Below are positions 19,144 to 28,157 of a DNA stretch of 64,000 nucleotides, piece after piece. Both the position numbers and the translations under genes were made by a program. This DNA comes from Minicystis rosea. GTDB lineage: Bacteria; Myxococcota_A; Polyangia; Polyangiales; Polyangiaceae. Positions within the stretch are counted from its first letter, which is position 1. Each line of letters opens with the position of its first letter. The notes under the pieces were generated by a model. That model did not search any database, had not been told where the DNA came from, and saw only the letters and a program-made list of their open reading frames with translations. The stretch spans positions 10,400,377-10,464,376 of the forward strand of contig CP016211.1 of the NCBI GenBank assembly GCA_001931535.1. Direction: 5' to 3'.

Positions 19144-19349
19144 GTCTGTTAAAACGGACGCGCGCCGCCGATTTGTGAGGCGCACAGCGTCGATAAACGT
19201 CCGTGAAAGCGGACATTTGACGCACATTGTTAGATTTTCTCTTGCTTTGTCCGTTTATGCGATCAATCATCCGTCATAACGGATGGCCGGCGGGCCGTTT
19301 GTGCGCTTGCGTTTCGGCGCAGGCGGAGCGGTCGTCCGTCATAACAGAT
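19144..19349. promoter_or_regulatory. Cluster of four 16-bp palindromic sites
   Basis: Four near-identical sites lie in the 506-base gap between the kinase and the transport operon: GTCTGTTAAAACGGAC (19144-19159), GTCCGTGAAAGCGGAC (19199-19214), ATCCGTCATAACGGAT (19269-19284) and GTCCGTCATAACAGAT (19334-19349). Sites 2 and 3 have perfect five-base arms around a six-base centre; 1 and 4 have one mismatch. A fifth, half-degenerate copy starts at 19249. Centres are 55, 70 and 65 bases apart. They most likely bind a dimeric transcription factor controlling the operon at 19430, the kinase gene, or both. The rest of the gap (18924-19143) shows nothing I can name. Confidence 0.7.
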
Positions 19350-19429
19350 GTGCTTGTGTCGCGGGTGGGGGCGGTCGGCGTTCGGCCGGGGGCTGCCTCC
19401 GTCGACGGCACGGAAAGGGTCCTTTGCGC

Positions 19430-20620
19430 ATGGATGAACCTTCGAAGTTGCGACGCCTCGCCGTCGCGACGAGCGCGGCGCTCACGGCGTTCGCGGTCGC
19501 CGCGCCTGCGCTGGCGGTGCCCTGCAACACGCTTCCGTCGCCGATCTATGGGATCGGCGGGAGCGCGCCGAGCCAGCTCTTCTCCAAGGTGGGCAAGGCG
19601 CTGAGCGCGGCGAATCCGCCGCAGACGCTGATCTATCAAGCGCCCGGCGCGTGCTTCGGTCCGAGCGCGATCCTCAACGGCACCAAGATCACCGGCACCG
19701 CGAACTACTGGGACGCGACCGGCACGCAGCAGTCGTGCGATCTGCCGCTCACCGGACAAGACGCGGACTTCGGCGCGGGCAGCAACTACGCGACCTTCTG
19801 CCCGGGCATCCCGGCCACGCTGCCGAGCACCTTCGGCGATTTCCTCGGGCCCATCGAGGCCTTCGATTTCTTGGTCGCGAAGGCGTCGAGCCAGACCAGC
19901 ATCAGCGCGGCCGCGGCGTACTTCGTCTACGGCTTCGGCACGACGGGTCAGGCCGCGCCGTGGACCGACGAGACGGCGATCATCAAGCGCGATCAGAACT
20001 CGGCGGCCGCGATCCTGATCGGGCTCGCGATCGGCGTGCCGGTCGCGAAGTTCAAGGGCGTCGACGCCAAGTCGAACGGCAACACCGTGGCGCTCGTCGG
20101 CTCGTCGACCAACGTCGAAGGCGCCATCGGCTTCGCCTCGCACGAGACGGCGGAGGCCAACCTCGCGACGGTCAACATCCTCGCGTACCAGCACTACGGG
20201 CAGTCGTGCGCGTACTGGCCGAACTCGACGTCGACGAGCTTCGACAAGCAGAACGTGCGCAACGGGCACTACCCGCTCTGGTCCAACCTGCACTTCTTCG
20301 CGACTGTCGACGCGAGCGGGAACCCAGTGAGCGAGGCCGCCGCCAAGCTCATCGGCTGGTTCAACGGGAAGGTCGCGCCGCCGACGGGCGTGGACATCGA
20401 TCAGATCTCCGTGAAGGTCGGCACCGTCCTCGACTGCGCGATGGAGGTGAAGCGCTCGACGGACTTCGGTGACCTCACGCCCTACGCGCCCGCGGAGCCC
20501 TGCGGTTGCTACTTCGAAGCGGTCTCCACCGGATCGACGTCGTGCTCGGTCTGCACGAAGGACGCCGACTGCACGGCGAGCGCCACCCACTGCCGCAAGG
20601 GCTACTGCGAGGTGAACTGA
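19430..20620 (+). CDS. Secreted substrate-binding-protein-like protein
   Basis: A 396-residue exported protein; ATG at 19430 follows a GGAAAGG ribosome-binding site and starts a clear signal peptide (cleavage after ALA near residue 28). The body resembles the periplasmic binding fold of phosphate-type (PstS-like) proteins: an N-terminal IYGIGGSAPSQLF, a DADFGAGSN segment and a late EGAIGFASHETAEA segment. The C-terminus carries a small Cys-rich module (CGCYFEAV, CSVCTKDADC, CRKGYC), unusual for a diffusible binding protein. It is the first gene of a nine-gene operon and ends in an ATGA overlap. The ligand is unknown; phosphate or another oxyanion is a guess from the porin downstream. Confidence 0.68.
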   Translation: MDEPSKLRRLAVATSAALTAFAVAAPALAVPCNTLPSPIYGIGGSAPSQLFSKVGKALSAANPPQTLIYQAPGACFGPSAILNGTKITGTANYWDATGTQQSCDLPLTGQDADFGAGSNYATFCPGIPATLPSTFGDFLGPIEAFDFLVAKASSQTSISAAAAYFVYGFGTTGQAAPWTDETAIIKRDQNSAAAILIGLAIGVPVAKFKGVDAKSNGNTVALVGSSTNVEGAIGFASHETAEANLATVNILAYQHYGQSCAYWPNSTSTSFDKQNVRNGHYPLWSNLHFFATVDASGNPVSEAAAKLIGWFNGKVAPPTGVDIDQISVKVGTVLDCAMEVKRSTDFGDLTPYAPAEPCGCYFEAVSTGSTSCSVCTKDADCTASATHCRKGYCEVN

Positions 20621-21006
20621 TGAAGCGCAACACTCGGCCGGAGACGGTCAAGATCGCGTTCTTCGCGACCGTCGCGCTCGGTGCGGCGATCTTCAGCGCG
20701 CCCGCGTGCGGCGGCGAAGGCAACCCCACGCCGCCGACGACGGCGAGCAGCGGCACGGGCGACACGACGAGCTCGTCCTCGAGCGGCGGCGGCGGTGGAG
20801 CCGGCGGTGCCACCGCGAGCAGCAGCAGCAGCGGAGGCGGCACCGGCGGCGCGCCCAACTGCGATGGACCGAACGGGTGCTTCTCGTGCTCGCCGACGAA
20901 GACCGTGGAGTTTCTCAACGCGTGCACCGACGCCCAATGCTCGCCGTTCGACAACGTCGCGCGCTTGCCGCTCTACAACAACGGCAACCTCCCGTCGGTC
21001 CCGTGA
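20620..21006 (+). CDS. Small Ser/Gly-linker lipoprotein
   Basis: A 128-residue putative lipoprotein, ATG overlapping the upstream stop. The signal ends in a lipobox-like SAPAC near residue 27. Residues about 35-75 are an almost pure Ser/Gly/Thr linker. The C-terminal 50 residues hold six Cys (CDGPNGCFSCSP, ACTDAQCSP), suggesting a small disulfide-bonded module like the Cys-rich tail of the preceding protein. This suggests the two are surface partners. No family recognised. Confidence 0.66.
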   Translation: MKRNTRPETVKIAFFATVALGAAIFSAPACGGEGNPTPPTTASSGTGDTTSSSSSGGGGGAGGATASSSSSGGGTGGAPNCDGPNGCFSCSPTKTVEFLNACTDAQCSPFDNVARLPLYNNGNLPSVP

Positions 21007-22634
21007 AGTCGCCGCGCCGACGCATGCACCACGCTCACGCCGCCGGGATCTCGCTGGCCGCGCTGCTCCTCGCCTCGGCTGCGCACGCGCAGCAGAAGCC
21101 GCAGGATCAAGACGCGGACGTGGAGATCCCGGCCGCGCCGCGCCCTGCGCCGGCGCCTCCACAACCTCCCACGCAAGCTGCGCCGCCGCCTCCTGCGGCG
21201 GCCGCACCGCCTCCGGCATCGCAGGCGTCATCGGCGAGCGCCGAGATCGAGGCGCTCCGTCGCGAGATGCGCGCGGAGCAGGCTCGCATGGGCGCGCAGA
21301 TCGACGCGCTCAAAGCCGAGCTCGCGGCGCGCAAGGCAGCCGAGCCGGCGACGCCGGGCCAACCGCCGACGCCGACGAACGAGCCCACGCCGTCGGGATT
21401 CGCGGGCGGCACGACGCCGTTCGCGTCGATCTTCGGGCGAGGCGCGTGGGGGATCAGCGCCTACGTGCAGGCGCAATACGAGAATCATCAGGACTCCGAA
21501 GATCAGCTCCAGCAAGGAGGCGTCGTCCTCAACCAGGATCGCTTCCTCGTGCGCCGCGGCCGCCTGCGGTTCGATGCGGCATGGAAGTATGCGGAGCTCG
21601 CGTTCGAGCTCGATGGCAGCACGGTGCGTGGGCTCAACGCGTCGGTGCGGCGCGCGCAGGCATCGCTCGTTTGGCGTGGAAAGACGTGGGATGGTCAGCT
21701 CGTCTCGCGGGAAGCACGGTCGGCCGACCCGCCTCTCGCGATGCTCACCGTCGGGCTCACCGACATTCCCTTCGGCTACGAGCTCGTCGACTCGCCGCGC
21801 GATCGCGTGTTCATGGAGCGATCGCAGGCGTCGCTGGCGCTCTTCCCGGGCGAGCGCGACGTGGGCGCGGTGCTCTCGGGCGGGATCGGGTTCTTCCGCT
21901 ATGCGGTCGCGGTGAGCAACGGCGAGCCCACCGACGAGCGCAACCTGCGCGCAGGGACCGATCCGAACAAGGCCAAGGACCTCGTGCTGCGGCTCGGCGT
22001 GGACACGCGACCGACCGATTCCTTTCGCATCGGCGGCGGTGTCTCGGCCCTGTACGGGCGGGGTTTCCATGCGGGCACCGACGCGACGAAGGACACGATC
22101 CAGTGGACCGATCTCAACCAGAACGGCACCGTCGAGTCGAACGAGCTGGTCTCGTTGCCGGGCACGGCGGCCACGCCTTCGGTGGGCTTCTCGCGGTGGG
22201 CCGTGGGCATCGATCTCGGGGCCCGCTTCAAGACGAAGCTCGGGTGGACGTCGCTCTATGGTGAAGCGCTCCTCGCGACGAACCTCGATCGCGGGCTGTT
22301 CGTCGCCGACCCGGTGACCACGGGCATCGACGTGCGCCACTTCGGTGCGTACGGCGCGCTCGTGCAGGAGATCACGCCCTACGGGCTCCTCGGCTTCCGC
22401 TTCGATTACTACGATCCGAACGCGGACTTCTTCGACAAGCGCGGGGGCAAGCTCCTCCCGAGCTCGCAGTCGATCAAGACGTTCTCGCCGCTCGTCGGGC
22501 TCCAACTGCCGGGGCACGCGAAGCTGATCTTCCAGTACGACGTGGTGCGGGATCTGTTGACCAAGGACGCGGTCGGCGTGCCCACCGATCTGAAGAACGA
22601 TCGCTTCACCATCCGCCTGCAGGTGCAGCTGTGA
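21003..22634 (+). CDS. Phosphate-selective porin (OprP/OprO)-like protein
   Basis: A 543-residue outer-membrane protein, GTG overlapping the upstream stop. The signal peptide ends near residue 29 (AHAQ). Then come a Pro/Ala-rich stretch, a short coiled coil (SAEIEALRREMRAEQARM, near residues 78-100) as seen at the N-terminus of trimeric porins, and a beta-barrel of about 400 residues (FLVRRGRLRFDAAWKYAELA matches the porin O/P family) that ends in FTIRLQVQL, a plausible barrel-assembly signal. It would form a channel for small anions. Its place between a binding-protein-like gene and a TonB system is unusual, since porins do not need TonB. Confidence 0.82.
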   Translation: MKSPRRRMHHAHAAGISLAALLLASAAHAQQKPQDQDADVEIPAAPRPAPAPPQPPTQAAPPPPAAAAPPPASQASSASAEIEALRREMRAEQARMGAQIDALKAELAARKAAEPATPGQPPTPTNEPTPSGFAGGTTPFASIFGRGAWGISAYVQAQYENHQDSEDQLQQGGVVLNQDRFLVRRGRLRFDAAWKYAELAFELDGSTVRGLNASVRRAQASLVWRGKTWDGQLVSREARSADPPLAMLTVGLTDIPFGYELVDSPRDRVFMERSQASLALFPGERDVGAVLSGGIGFFRYAVAVSNGEPTDERNLRAGTDPNKAKDLVLRLGVDTRPTDSFRIGGGVSALYGRGFHAGTDATKDTIQWTDLNQNGTVESNELVSLPGTAATPSVGFSRWAVGIDLGARFKTKLGWTSLYGEALLATNLDRGLFVADPVTTGIDVRHFGAYGALVQEITPYGLLGFRFDYYDPNADFFDKRGGKLLPSSQSIKTFSPLVGLQLPGHAKLIFQYDVVRDLLTKDAVGVPTDLKNDRFTIRLQVQL

Positions 22635-23578
22635 AGCGCGCGCTCTCGATCTTCGCGCTCACGCTCTTCGGCTGTTCGAGCGAGGCCGCGCCCACCGGGT
22701 TCGGCGAGCCGATCCGCGTGCTCGACGGTGTGTTCAAGTCGGGCCCGCTGCCGGGGACGCCGGCCGTCGACGGAGGGACGCCGGCGAAGCCGAACGTGAC
22801 CGCCGTCAACAGCGCCAACAACATTCTGCGACCGGGTCAGGGGAACAAGAACCTCACGGGCGTGGTGACGGACGACGCGTCGGCGGTGGCCGTGCGCTTC
22901 GCCGATCTCGGGACGGGATACTGGCTCGTGGTGCCGGGCGCGCCGGACGTGTCGGCGCCCGACGCGCTCCAGTGGGGGATGAACCTCGACGTGGCCGCCG
23001 ATGTGCCGCCGGGGCTGCACACGCTGCAGTTCGCGGCCGTCGACGAGAAGGGCAACGCGGGCACGCAGACCGATCTGCTCGTGTGCGTGGACACGCCGAT
23101 CCCCGACAACCTCAACGCCTGCGATCCTTCGATCGCGCCGCCCACCACCGTGGTGTCGCTGACGTGGGATGCGGCGGTGGATCTCGATCTCGTGGTGGTG
23201 CTGCCGTCCGGGCAGGTCGTGGACGCGAAGCATCGGACGACGGCGCCGATCACCGACGCCGGCGTGCAGCCGAATCCGAAGAAGGACGGCGTCATCGATC
23301 GCGACTCGAACAGCGGTTGCGCGATCGACGGGATCCGCCGGGAAAACATGGTGTGGCAGGCCGAGCCTCTGGCGGGGCAATACCTCGTCTACGCGAACCT
23401 GTTCTCCGCGTGCGGGCAGCAGGCGGTGCGCTTCACCGTGACGCTCTACCGCGCCCAGCCGGTCGATGGGGGATCGGCGCTCGTGGAGACGGCGCACGAG
23501 AGCGGAGAGCTGCTCGCGATCGATGCGAACGGCGGCGCCACGAAGGGGCTCTACGTGACCGCGTTCTCGTTGCCGTGA
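22631..23578 (+). CDS. Lipoprotein with DUF2135-like segment
   Basis: A 315-residue lipoprotein, GTG overlapping the porin stop, with a short signal and lipobox LTLFGC near residue 15. The middle is beta-rich. A segment near residues 180-215 (LTWDAAVDLDLVVVLPSGQV) resembles the D-x-D-L-x-V-x-x-P-x-G motif of DUF2135/YfaP-like beta-sandwich domains, and several Cys may form disulfides. It probably sits in the outer membrane with the other operon products. Function unknown. Confidence 0.68.
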   Translation: MKRALSIFALTLFGCSSEAAPTGFGEPIRVLDGVFKSGPLPGTPAVDGGTPAKPNVTAVNSANNILRPGQGNKNLTGVVTDDASAVAVRFADLGTGYWLVVPGAPDVSAPDALQWGMNLDVAADVPPGLHTLQFAAVDEKGNAGTQTDLLVCVDTPIPDNLNACDPSIAPPTTVVSLTWDAAVDLDLVVVLPSGQVVDAKHRTTAPITDAGVQPNPKKDGVIDRDSNSGCAIDGIRRENMVWQAEPLAGQYLVYANLFSACGQQAVRFTVTLYRAQPVDGGSALVETAHESGELLAIDANGGATKGLYVTAFSLP

Positions 23579-23599
23579 ACCGAAGGAAGGGATGAAACC

Positions 23600-24343
23600 G
23601 TGATCGTCGAACGCTTGCTCAGGATCGCGCTCGCGGGGAGCGCGTGGGTGCTCTATCTGCTCCTCGCGCTGTCGGTGGTCTCCCTCGCGGCGATGGTCGA
23701 GCGCTGGCTCTTCTTCCGGCGTCACACCGACGACAGCGACGCGCTGCGGAGGAGGCTCTCGCCGCCGCTCCGGAGCGGCGATTTCGACGAGGCCGAGAAG
23801 ATCCTCCGGAAGAGCCCCGCGATCGAAGCGCGTGTGCTGGTCGATGCGCTCAAGTGGCGCGACGGCGGGGCGGAGGCGGTGAGCGATGCGATCGACAGCG
23901 AGGTGAGCGCGGCGCGCAAGGAGCTCGAGCGAGGCACGGCGCTGCTCGGCACGCTCGGCAACAACGCGCCCTTCGTCGGCCTCTTGGGGACGGTGCTCGG
24001 CGTCATCGAAGCGTTCCATCACCTCGGCGACGGCGCCAACAAGGCGGCCATGAGCAACGTGATGAGCGGCATCGCCGAAGCGCTCGTGGCCACGGGCGTC
24101 GGCCTGTTCGTCGCGCTGCCGGCGGTCGTCGCCTACAACCTCGTGCAGAAGCGGATCGGCGACATCGAGTCGGCCGCGGCGGCGATGGGCAAGCTCGTGA
24201 CGGCGGCGCTGAAGACGCATCACGCGCGGCCGAGCGCGGCCGAGCGCGACGATGCGAACGGCGAGGACGAAGACGAAGACGCGCAGGAGCTCGCGCACGC
24301 GCCGGTGAACGGCGTGGTGACGGCCAAGGCGGCGAGGGCGTGA
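23600..24343 (+). CDS. exbB: ExbB/TolQ-family proton channel subunit
   Basis: A 247-residue MotA/TolQ/ExbB protein. The GTG start is 8 bases after a GGAAGGG ribosome-binding site. Membrane segments lie near residues 12-32, 115-140 and 160-185; the signature LGNNAPFVGLLGTVLGVIEAF and the following SGIAEALVATGVGLFVALPA are well conserved. With ExbD it forms the proton-driven motor that energises TonB. It is followed one base later by exbD and then by tonB, so the full motor is encoded here. Confidence 0.93.
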   Translation: MIVERLLRIALAGSAWVLYLLLALSVVSLAAMVERWLFFRRHTDDSDALRRRLSPPLRSGDFDEAEKILRKSPAIEARVLVDALKWRDGGAEAVSDAIDSEVSAARKELERGTALLGTLGNNAPFVGLLGTVLGVIEAFHHLGDGANKAAMSNVMSGIAEALVATGVGLFVALPAVVAYNLVQKRIGDIESAAAAMGKLVTAALKTHHARPSAAERDDANGEDEDEDAQELAHAPVNGVVTAKAARA

Positions 24344-24344
24344 C

Positions 24345-24764
24345 ATGGCCGGCGTGATGCAAACGGGTGGGCGCGGCGCGCGCGGCGGGATCGTCGGGAT
24401 CAACGTGACGCCGATGGTCGACGTGGTCCTGGTGCTGCTCGTGATCATGATGGTCTCGGCGACGTACATCGTGTCGCAGAGCCTCAAGGTGGAGCTGCCG
24501 AAGACGGCCTCCTCCGACGAGAGCGTGAGCACCGTGGCGGCGGTGACGATCACCAAGGAAGGGAAGCTCTTCTACAACAACGAGCCCGTCGACGAGCCTG
24601 CGCTCGTCGGCAAGCTGCGCGGCGCGCGCGCGGGCGCGGCCGAGGTGAACCTGGTGGTGACCGCCGATCAGGCGGCGCTGCACGGGAAGGTGGTGCACGT
24701 CATCGATCTCGCGAAGGTCGAGGGCATCACCAAGTTCGCCATCAACGTCGAGCGGTCGAACTAG
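24345..24764 (+). CDS. exbD: ExbD-family protein
   Basis: A 139-residue protein with one N-terminal membrane segment (INVTPMVDVVLVLLVIMMV, residues 18-36) containing the conserved Asp that takes part in proton transfer, and a compact periplasmic domain (AVTITKEGKLFYNNEPVDEP, RAGAAEVNLVVTADQAALHG). It is directly downstream of exbB and 10 bases upstream of tonB. It is a separate paralogue from the lone ExbD-like protein at 15478-16050, which has a longer periplasmic part. Confidence 0.94.
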   Translation: MAGVMQTGGRGARGGIVGINVTPMVDVVLVLLVIMMVSATYIVSQSLKVELPKTASSDESVSTVAAVTITKEGKLFYNNEPVDEPALVGKLRGARAGAAEVNLVVTADQAALHGKVVHVIDLAKVEGITKFAINVERSN

Positions 24765-24774
24765 GAGGCTCGGC

Positions 24775-25488
24775 GTGGCGAGGGTCTCGATGATCTACGG
24801 CGTGAGCTTGGTCGTGCACGCGGGGCTCGCGGTCGGCGTGGCCTCCCTGCGCAAGACCGAGCGCCGCGAGTCCATCGCGATCTCCGTGAGCGAAGGAAAG
24901 AAGAAGGAGAAGGCGCCCGAGCCGGCCAAGGTGGTGGAAGATCCGAAGCCGACCGAGGCGAAGACCGAAGCGCCGCGTCGCGAGATGAAGGCGAAGGCCG
25001 CGCCCAAGGCCGAAGCGCCGAAGAACGATGCGCCCGCGAAGCCTTCCTCGCCGGTGCTCGATGCGCTGCCCGATTTCGGGCTGTCGCTCGGCAACGGCGG
25101 GCCCGGCGGCATCGCGGTGCCGCAGCCGGGCGCCGCTGCGCCGGCGCCGAGCGCGGTGGCGGCGACGGAGAAGCCCGCGCCGAAGACGCTCGCGCCGAAG
25201 CCCGCGGATGCGTGCGAAGAGCCGCCGGTGAAGCCCAAACCGCGCGGCGTGACGCAGCCCGCGTACACGACGGCCGCGCGCGAGGCCAACGTCGAGGGCA
25301 AGGTTCGCGTCGAGGTCTCGGTGGCCGCCGATGGCAGCGTGACGAGCGCGCGTGTGCTCGCGGGCCTCGGTTACGGCCTCGACGAGAAGGCGCTCGAGGC
25401 CGCGCGCCGCGCCACCTTCGAGCCCGGCACCCGTTGCGGCAAGGCCGTGGCCGCGACGTTCGTGATCGCGTTCCGCTTCACGCTATGA
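24775..25488 (+). CDS. tonB: TonB-family energy transducer
   Basis: A 237-residue TonB protein; GTG start after GGAGG. Order: membrane anchor (residues 5-22, with the His of SLVVHAG that is typical of the TonB anchor), a Lys/Glu/Pro/Ala-rich periplasm-spanning linker (residues 40-150), and a TonB C-terminal domain (PAYTTAAREANVEGKVRVEV, SARVLAGLGYGLDEKALEAA, near residues 160-237). It carries force from ExbB/ExbD to the receptor encoded next, whose ATG overlaps its stop. Confidence 0.93.
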   Translation: MARVSMIYGVSLVVHAGLAVGVASLRKTERRESIAISVSEGKKKEKAPEPAKVVEDPKPTEAKTEAPRREMKAKAAPKAEAPKNDAPAKPSSPVLDALPDFGLSLGNGGPGGIAVPQPGAAAPAPSAVAATEKPAPKTLAPKPADACEEPPVKPKPRGVTQPAYTTAAREANVEGKVRVEVSVAADGSVTSARVLAGLGYGLDEKALEAARRATFEPGTRCGKAVAATFVIAFRFTL

Positions 25489-28157
25489 GCCGAACGAGAT
25501 CCCCGTCCGCCGCCCGCGCGCTGCGCTGGCTCATGCTCGCCGCATCGGTGGCCGCAGCCACCGCGCCGGCCCGCGAGGCCCACGCGCAGCCGCGCCCGGC
25601 GAAGGCCGCGCCCAAGCTGACGAAGGCACCCAAGCTGGTGAAGTTCCTGGAGGCTCCGTATCCCGAAGCGGAGCGCGCCGCGGGCAAGGCGGCGACCGTC
25701 GTGCTCCAGGTGGCCATCTCCGCGACGGGCACCGTCGACGACGCGGTCGTGATGGAATCGGCGGGCCCGGCCTTCGACGCGGCCGCGCTCGCGGCGGTGA
25801 AGCAGTTCGTGTTCGAGCCGGCCGAGATCGACGACAAGCCTGGGCCGGTGAAGATCCTTTACAAGTATACTTTCACCCTCAAGCCCGAGGCGCCGACCAC
25901 GGCCGTGTTCGACGGCGTGGTGCGCACGCGCAAGAGCAAGAAGCCTATCGCCGGCGCGACGGTGGAGCTCGACAGCGGGCAGAAGGCGACGACCGACGCG
26001 GCCGGGCGCTTCCACGTCGACGGCGTGCCGCCGGGCACGCACGCGGTCTCGCTCGCGGGCGAGAAGCTGACCGCGCTGCGCACCGAGGAGACGTTCGAGG
26101 CGGGCAAGAAGCTCGACGCGACATACGAGATCGAAGAGCAGGAGGAGACGCCTGCCGGCACGAAGGACGCCGACGATCTCGAGATCGTCGTCACCGCGCC
26201 GCCGCTCCGGAAGCAGGTGGTGTCGACCGAGGTCACCGCCGATCAAGCGCGGCGCGTGCCGGGCACGCAGGGCGACGTGCTCAAGGTGGTCGAGAACCTC
26301 CCCGGTGTGGCGCGATCGACGGTGGGATCCGGCGCGCTCGTGGTGTGGGGCGCGGCGCCGGAGAACACGCGCGTCTACATCGAAGGCGTGCGCGTGCCGC
26401 GGCTCTATCACGACGGCGGCCTGCGCTCGGTGGTGCACTCGGATCTCGTGCGCGCCGTCGATCTCGCGCCCGGCGGTTGGGGCGCGGGTTATGGCCGCGC
26501 GCTCGGCGGCCTCGTGACCGTGGATCTGCGGCCGCTCGACGAGCCCGGATTCCATGGGTCGATCGCGGCGGACGCCTTCGATGGATCGGGCTCGGTGCGC
26601 GCGGCCCTCGGCGACAAGGTCAACGTCGCCGTCGCCGTGCGCAAGAGCTGGCTCGACGCGCTGTTGCCGCTCTTCACCAAGCGCGACATCAGCTCGCTCT
26701 TCCCCGTCCCTCGCTACGGTGACGGCGCCGCGCGGCTCTCGTACAAAATCTCGCCGCGCGCCACCGTCGAGGTCGGCGGCCTGGTGTCGGCGGACGCCAC
26801 CGATCGCGCGACGGCGAGCGCCGATCCGGCGCAGCGCAAATCCGAGTCGCGTCGGCTCACGTGGGGCCGCGTGTATGCACGCTATCGGCACGAGACCGAG
26901 AGCGGCGTGGTCACCATCACGCCGTCGTTCGGCGCGGATGCGCAATCGCTCACGAGCCGCTTCGGCGGGACGCCGGCGGAGCTGTCGAGCGACAGTTGGA
27001 TCTTCGGGTTGCGCACGACGTGGCGCGGGCGCGTGGCCCCGTGGCTCGTGGTCACCGCCGGCCTCGATGCGGAGGCGGTGAGCGCGAAGCTCGCCCGCAC
27101 CGGATCGGTGACGGAGCCGCCGCGCGAAGGTGACGTCCGGGTCTTCGGGCAAGCGCCCGTCGATCAGATCAACGCCGACGCGTGGCACGTGGTGACGTTG
27201 AGCGCGGCGCCCTTCGTCGAGGGCGACATCGCGCTCGCCGGCGATCGACTGCACATCATCCCGGGCCTGCGCATCGATCCTTACGCCGTCTCCGGTAGCC
27301 GGCGGACGCCGGTCGAAGGCGCGACGCCGAGCGTCGGTTTCCTCACGGGCGAGCCTCTGATCGAGCCACGCCTGGCCGTGACGTTCGATGCGTCGACGCG
27401 TGTGCGGCTCAAGGCTGCGTACGGGCGCTATCACGAGGCGCCGCGCGCCGAGGATCTGTCGGCCGTCTTCGGCAACCCGCTGCTCGGACCGTCGCGCGCC
27501 GATCATTTCCTCGCGGGCGCGCGCTTCCGTGTGACGGAGACCATCTCGGTCGAGGCCACCGGCTTCTACACCGTGTCCGCCGATCTCGCGGCGCGCAGCA
27601 CGCTGCCCGCGCCGCTCTTGGCCGAGGCGCTCGAGCCAACGGGCGCGGGCCGCTCGTACGGCGTGCAGCTCCTCGTGCGCAAGGAGCTGACGGAGAAGCT
27701 CTTCGGCTGGCTGAGCTACACCGCGAGCCGCAGCGAGCGCCGCGATTACGACGGCGGGCGCTGGCGCCTGTTCGACTACGACCAGACGCACGTGCTCACG
27801 GCGCTGGCGTCGTATCAAATCGGCCTCGGATTCGAGGTCGGCGCGCGCTTCCGCGTGGCCACCGGCTTCCCGCGCACGCCCGTGACGAGCGCGTACTACG
27901 ACGCGCGGACCGACACGTACCAGCCGATCTTCGGGACACAGGGATCGGCGCGGATCCCGCCCTTCATCCAGCTCGATCTGCGGGCCTCGAAGCGCTTCAC
28001 CATCGGGCGCACCGAGCTCGAGGCCTACCTCGACGTGCAGAACGTGACCAACCGCCAGAACGCGGAGGAGATCGTGTACACGCGCGATTACACGAAGCAG
28101 GGCAACATCAACGGCTTGCCGATCCTCCCTTCGCTGGGCGTCCGCTTCGCATGGTGA
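25485..28157 (+). CDS. TonB-dependent receptor with fused TonB C-terminal domain
   Basis: An 890-residue outer-membrane receptor with a signal peptide (cleavage near residue 34). Residues about 45-130 form a TonB C-terminal-like domain (YPEAERAAGKAATVVLQVAI, AALAAVKQFVFEPAEIDDKP). A carboxypeptidase-regulatory-like beta domain follows (about 140-215, GATVELDSGQKATTDAAGRF), then a TonB-box-like DDLEIVVTAP near residue 226, a plug domain (VLKVVENLPGVARSTVGSGA) and a beta-barrel ending in LPSLGVRFAW with a terminal aromatic residue. A TonB-type domain inside the receptor is unusual and could compete with or stabilise the contact with TonB. Substrate unknown. Confidence 0.9.
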   Translation: MSRTRSPSAARALRWLMLAASVAAATAPAREAHAQPRPAKAAPKLTKAPKLVKFLEAPYPEAERAAGKAATVVLQVAISATGTVDDAVVMESAGPAFDAAALAAVKQFVFEPAEIDDKPGPVKILYKYTFTLKPEAPTTAVFDGVVRTRKSKKPIAGATVELDSGQKATTDAAGRFHVDGVPPGTHAVSLAGEKLTALRTEETFEAGKKLDATYEIEEQEETPAGTKDADDLEIVVTAPPLRKQVVSTEVTADQARRVPGTQGDVLKVVENLPGVARSTVGSGALVVWGAAPENTRVYIEGVRVPRLYHDGGLRSVVHSDLVRAVDLAPGGWGAGYGRALGGLVTVDLRPLDEPGFHGSIAADAFDGSGSVRAALGDKVNVAVAVRKSWLDALLPLFTKRDISSLFPVPRYGDGAARLSYKISPRATVEVGGLVSADATDRATASADPAQRKSESRRLTWGRVYARYRHETESGVVTITPSFGADAQSLTSRFGGTPAELSSDSWIFGLRTTWRGRVAPWLVVTAGLDAEAVSAKLARTGSVTEPPREGDVRVFGQAPVDQINADAWHVVTLSAAPFVEGDIALAGDRLHIIPGLRIDPYAVSGSRRTPVEGATPSVGFLTGEPLIEPRLAVTFDASTRVRLKAAYGRYHEAPRAEDLSAVFGNPLLGPSRADHFLAGARFRVTETISVEATGFYTVSADLAARSTLPAPLLAEALEPTGAGRSYGVQLLVRKELTEKLFGWLSYTASRSERRDYDGGRWRLFDYDQTHVLTALASYQIGLGFEVGARFRVATGFPRTPVTSAYYDARTDTYQPIFGTQGSARIPPFIQLDLRASKRFTIGRTELEAYLDVQNVTNRQNAEEIVYTRDYTKQGNINGLPILPSLGVRFAW

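Noticed and set aside
19217..19236. TTGACG followed by TAGATT as a sigma-70 promoter for the transport operon.
   Set aside because: The two hexamers are only eight bases apart, and no -10 lies at the proper distance from the first.
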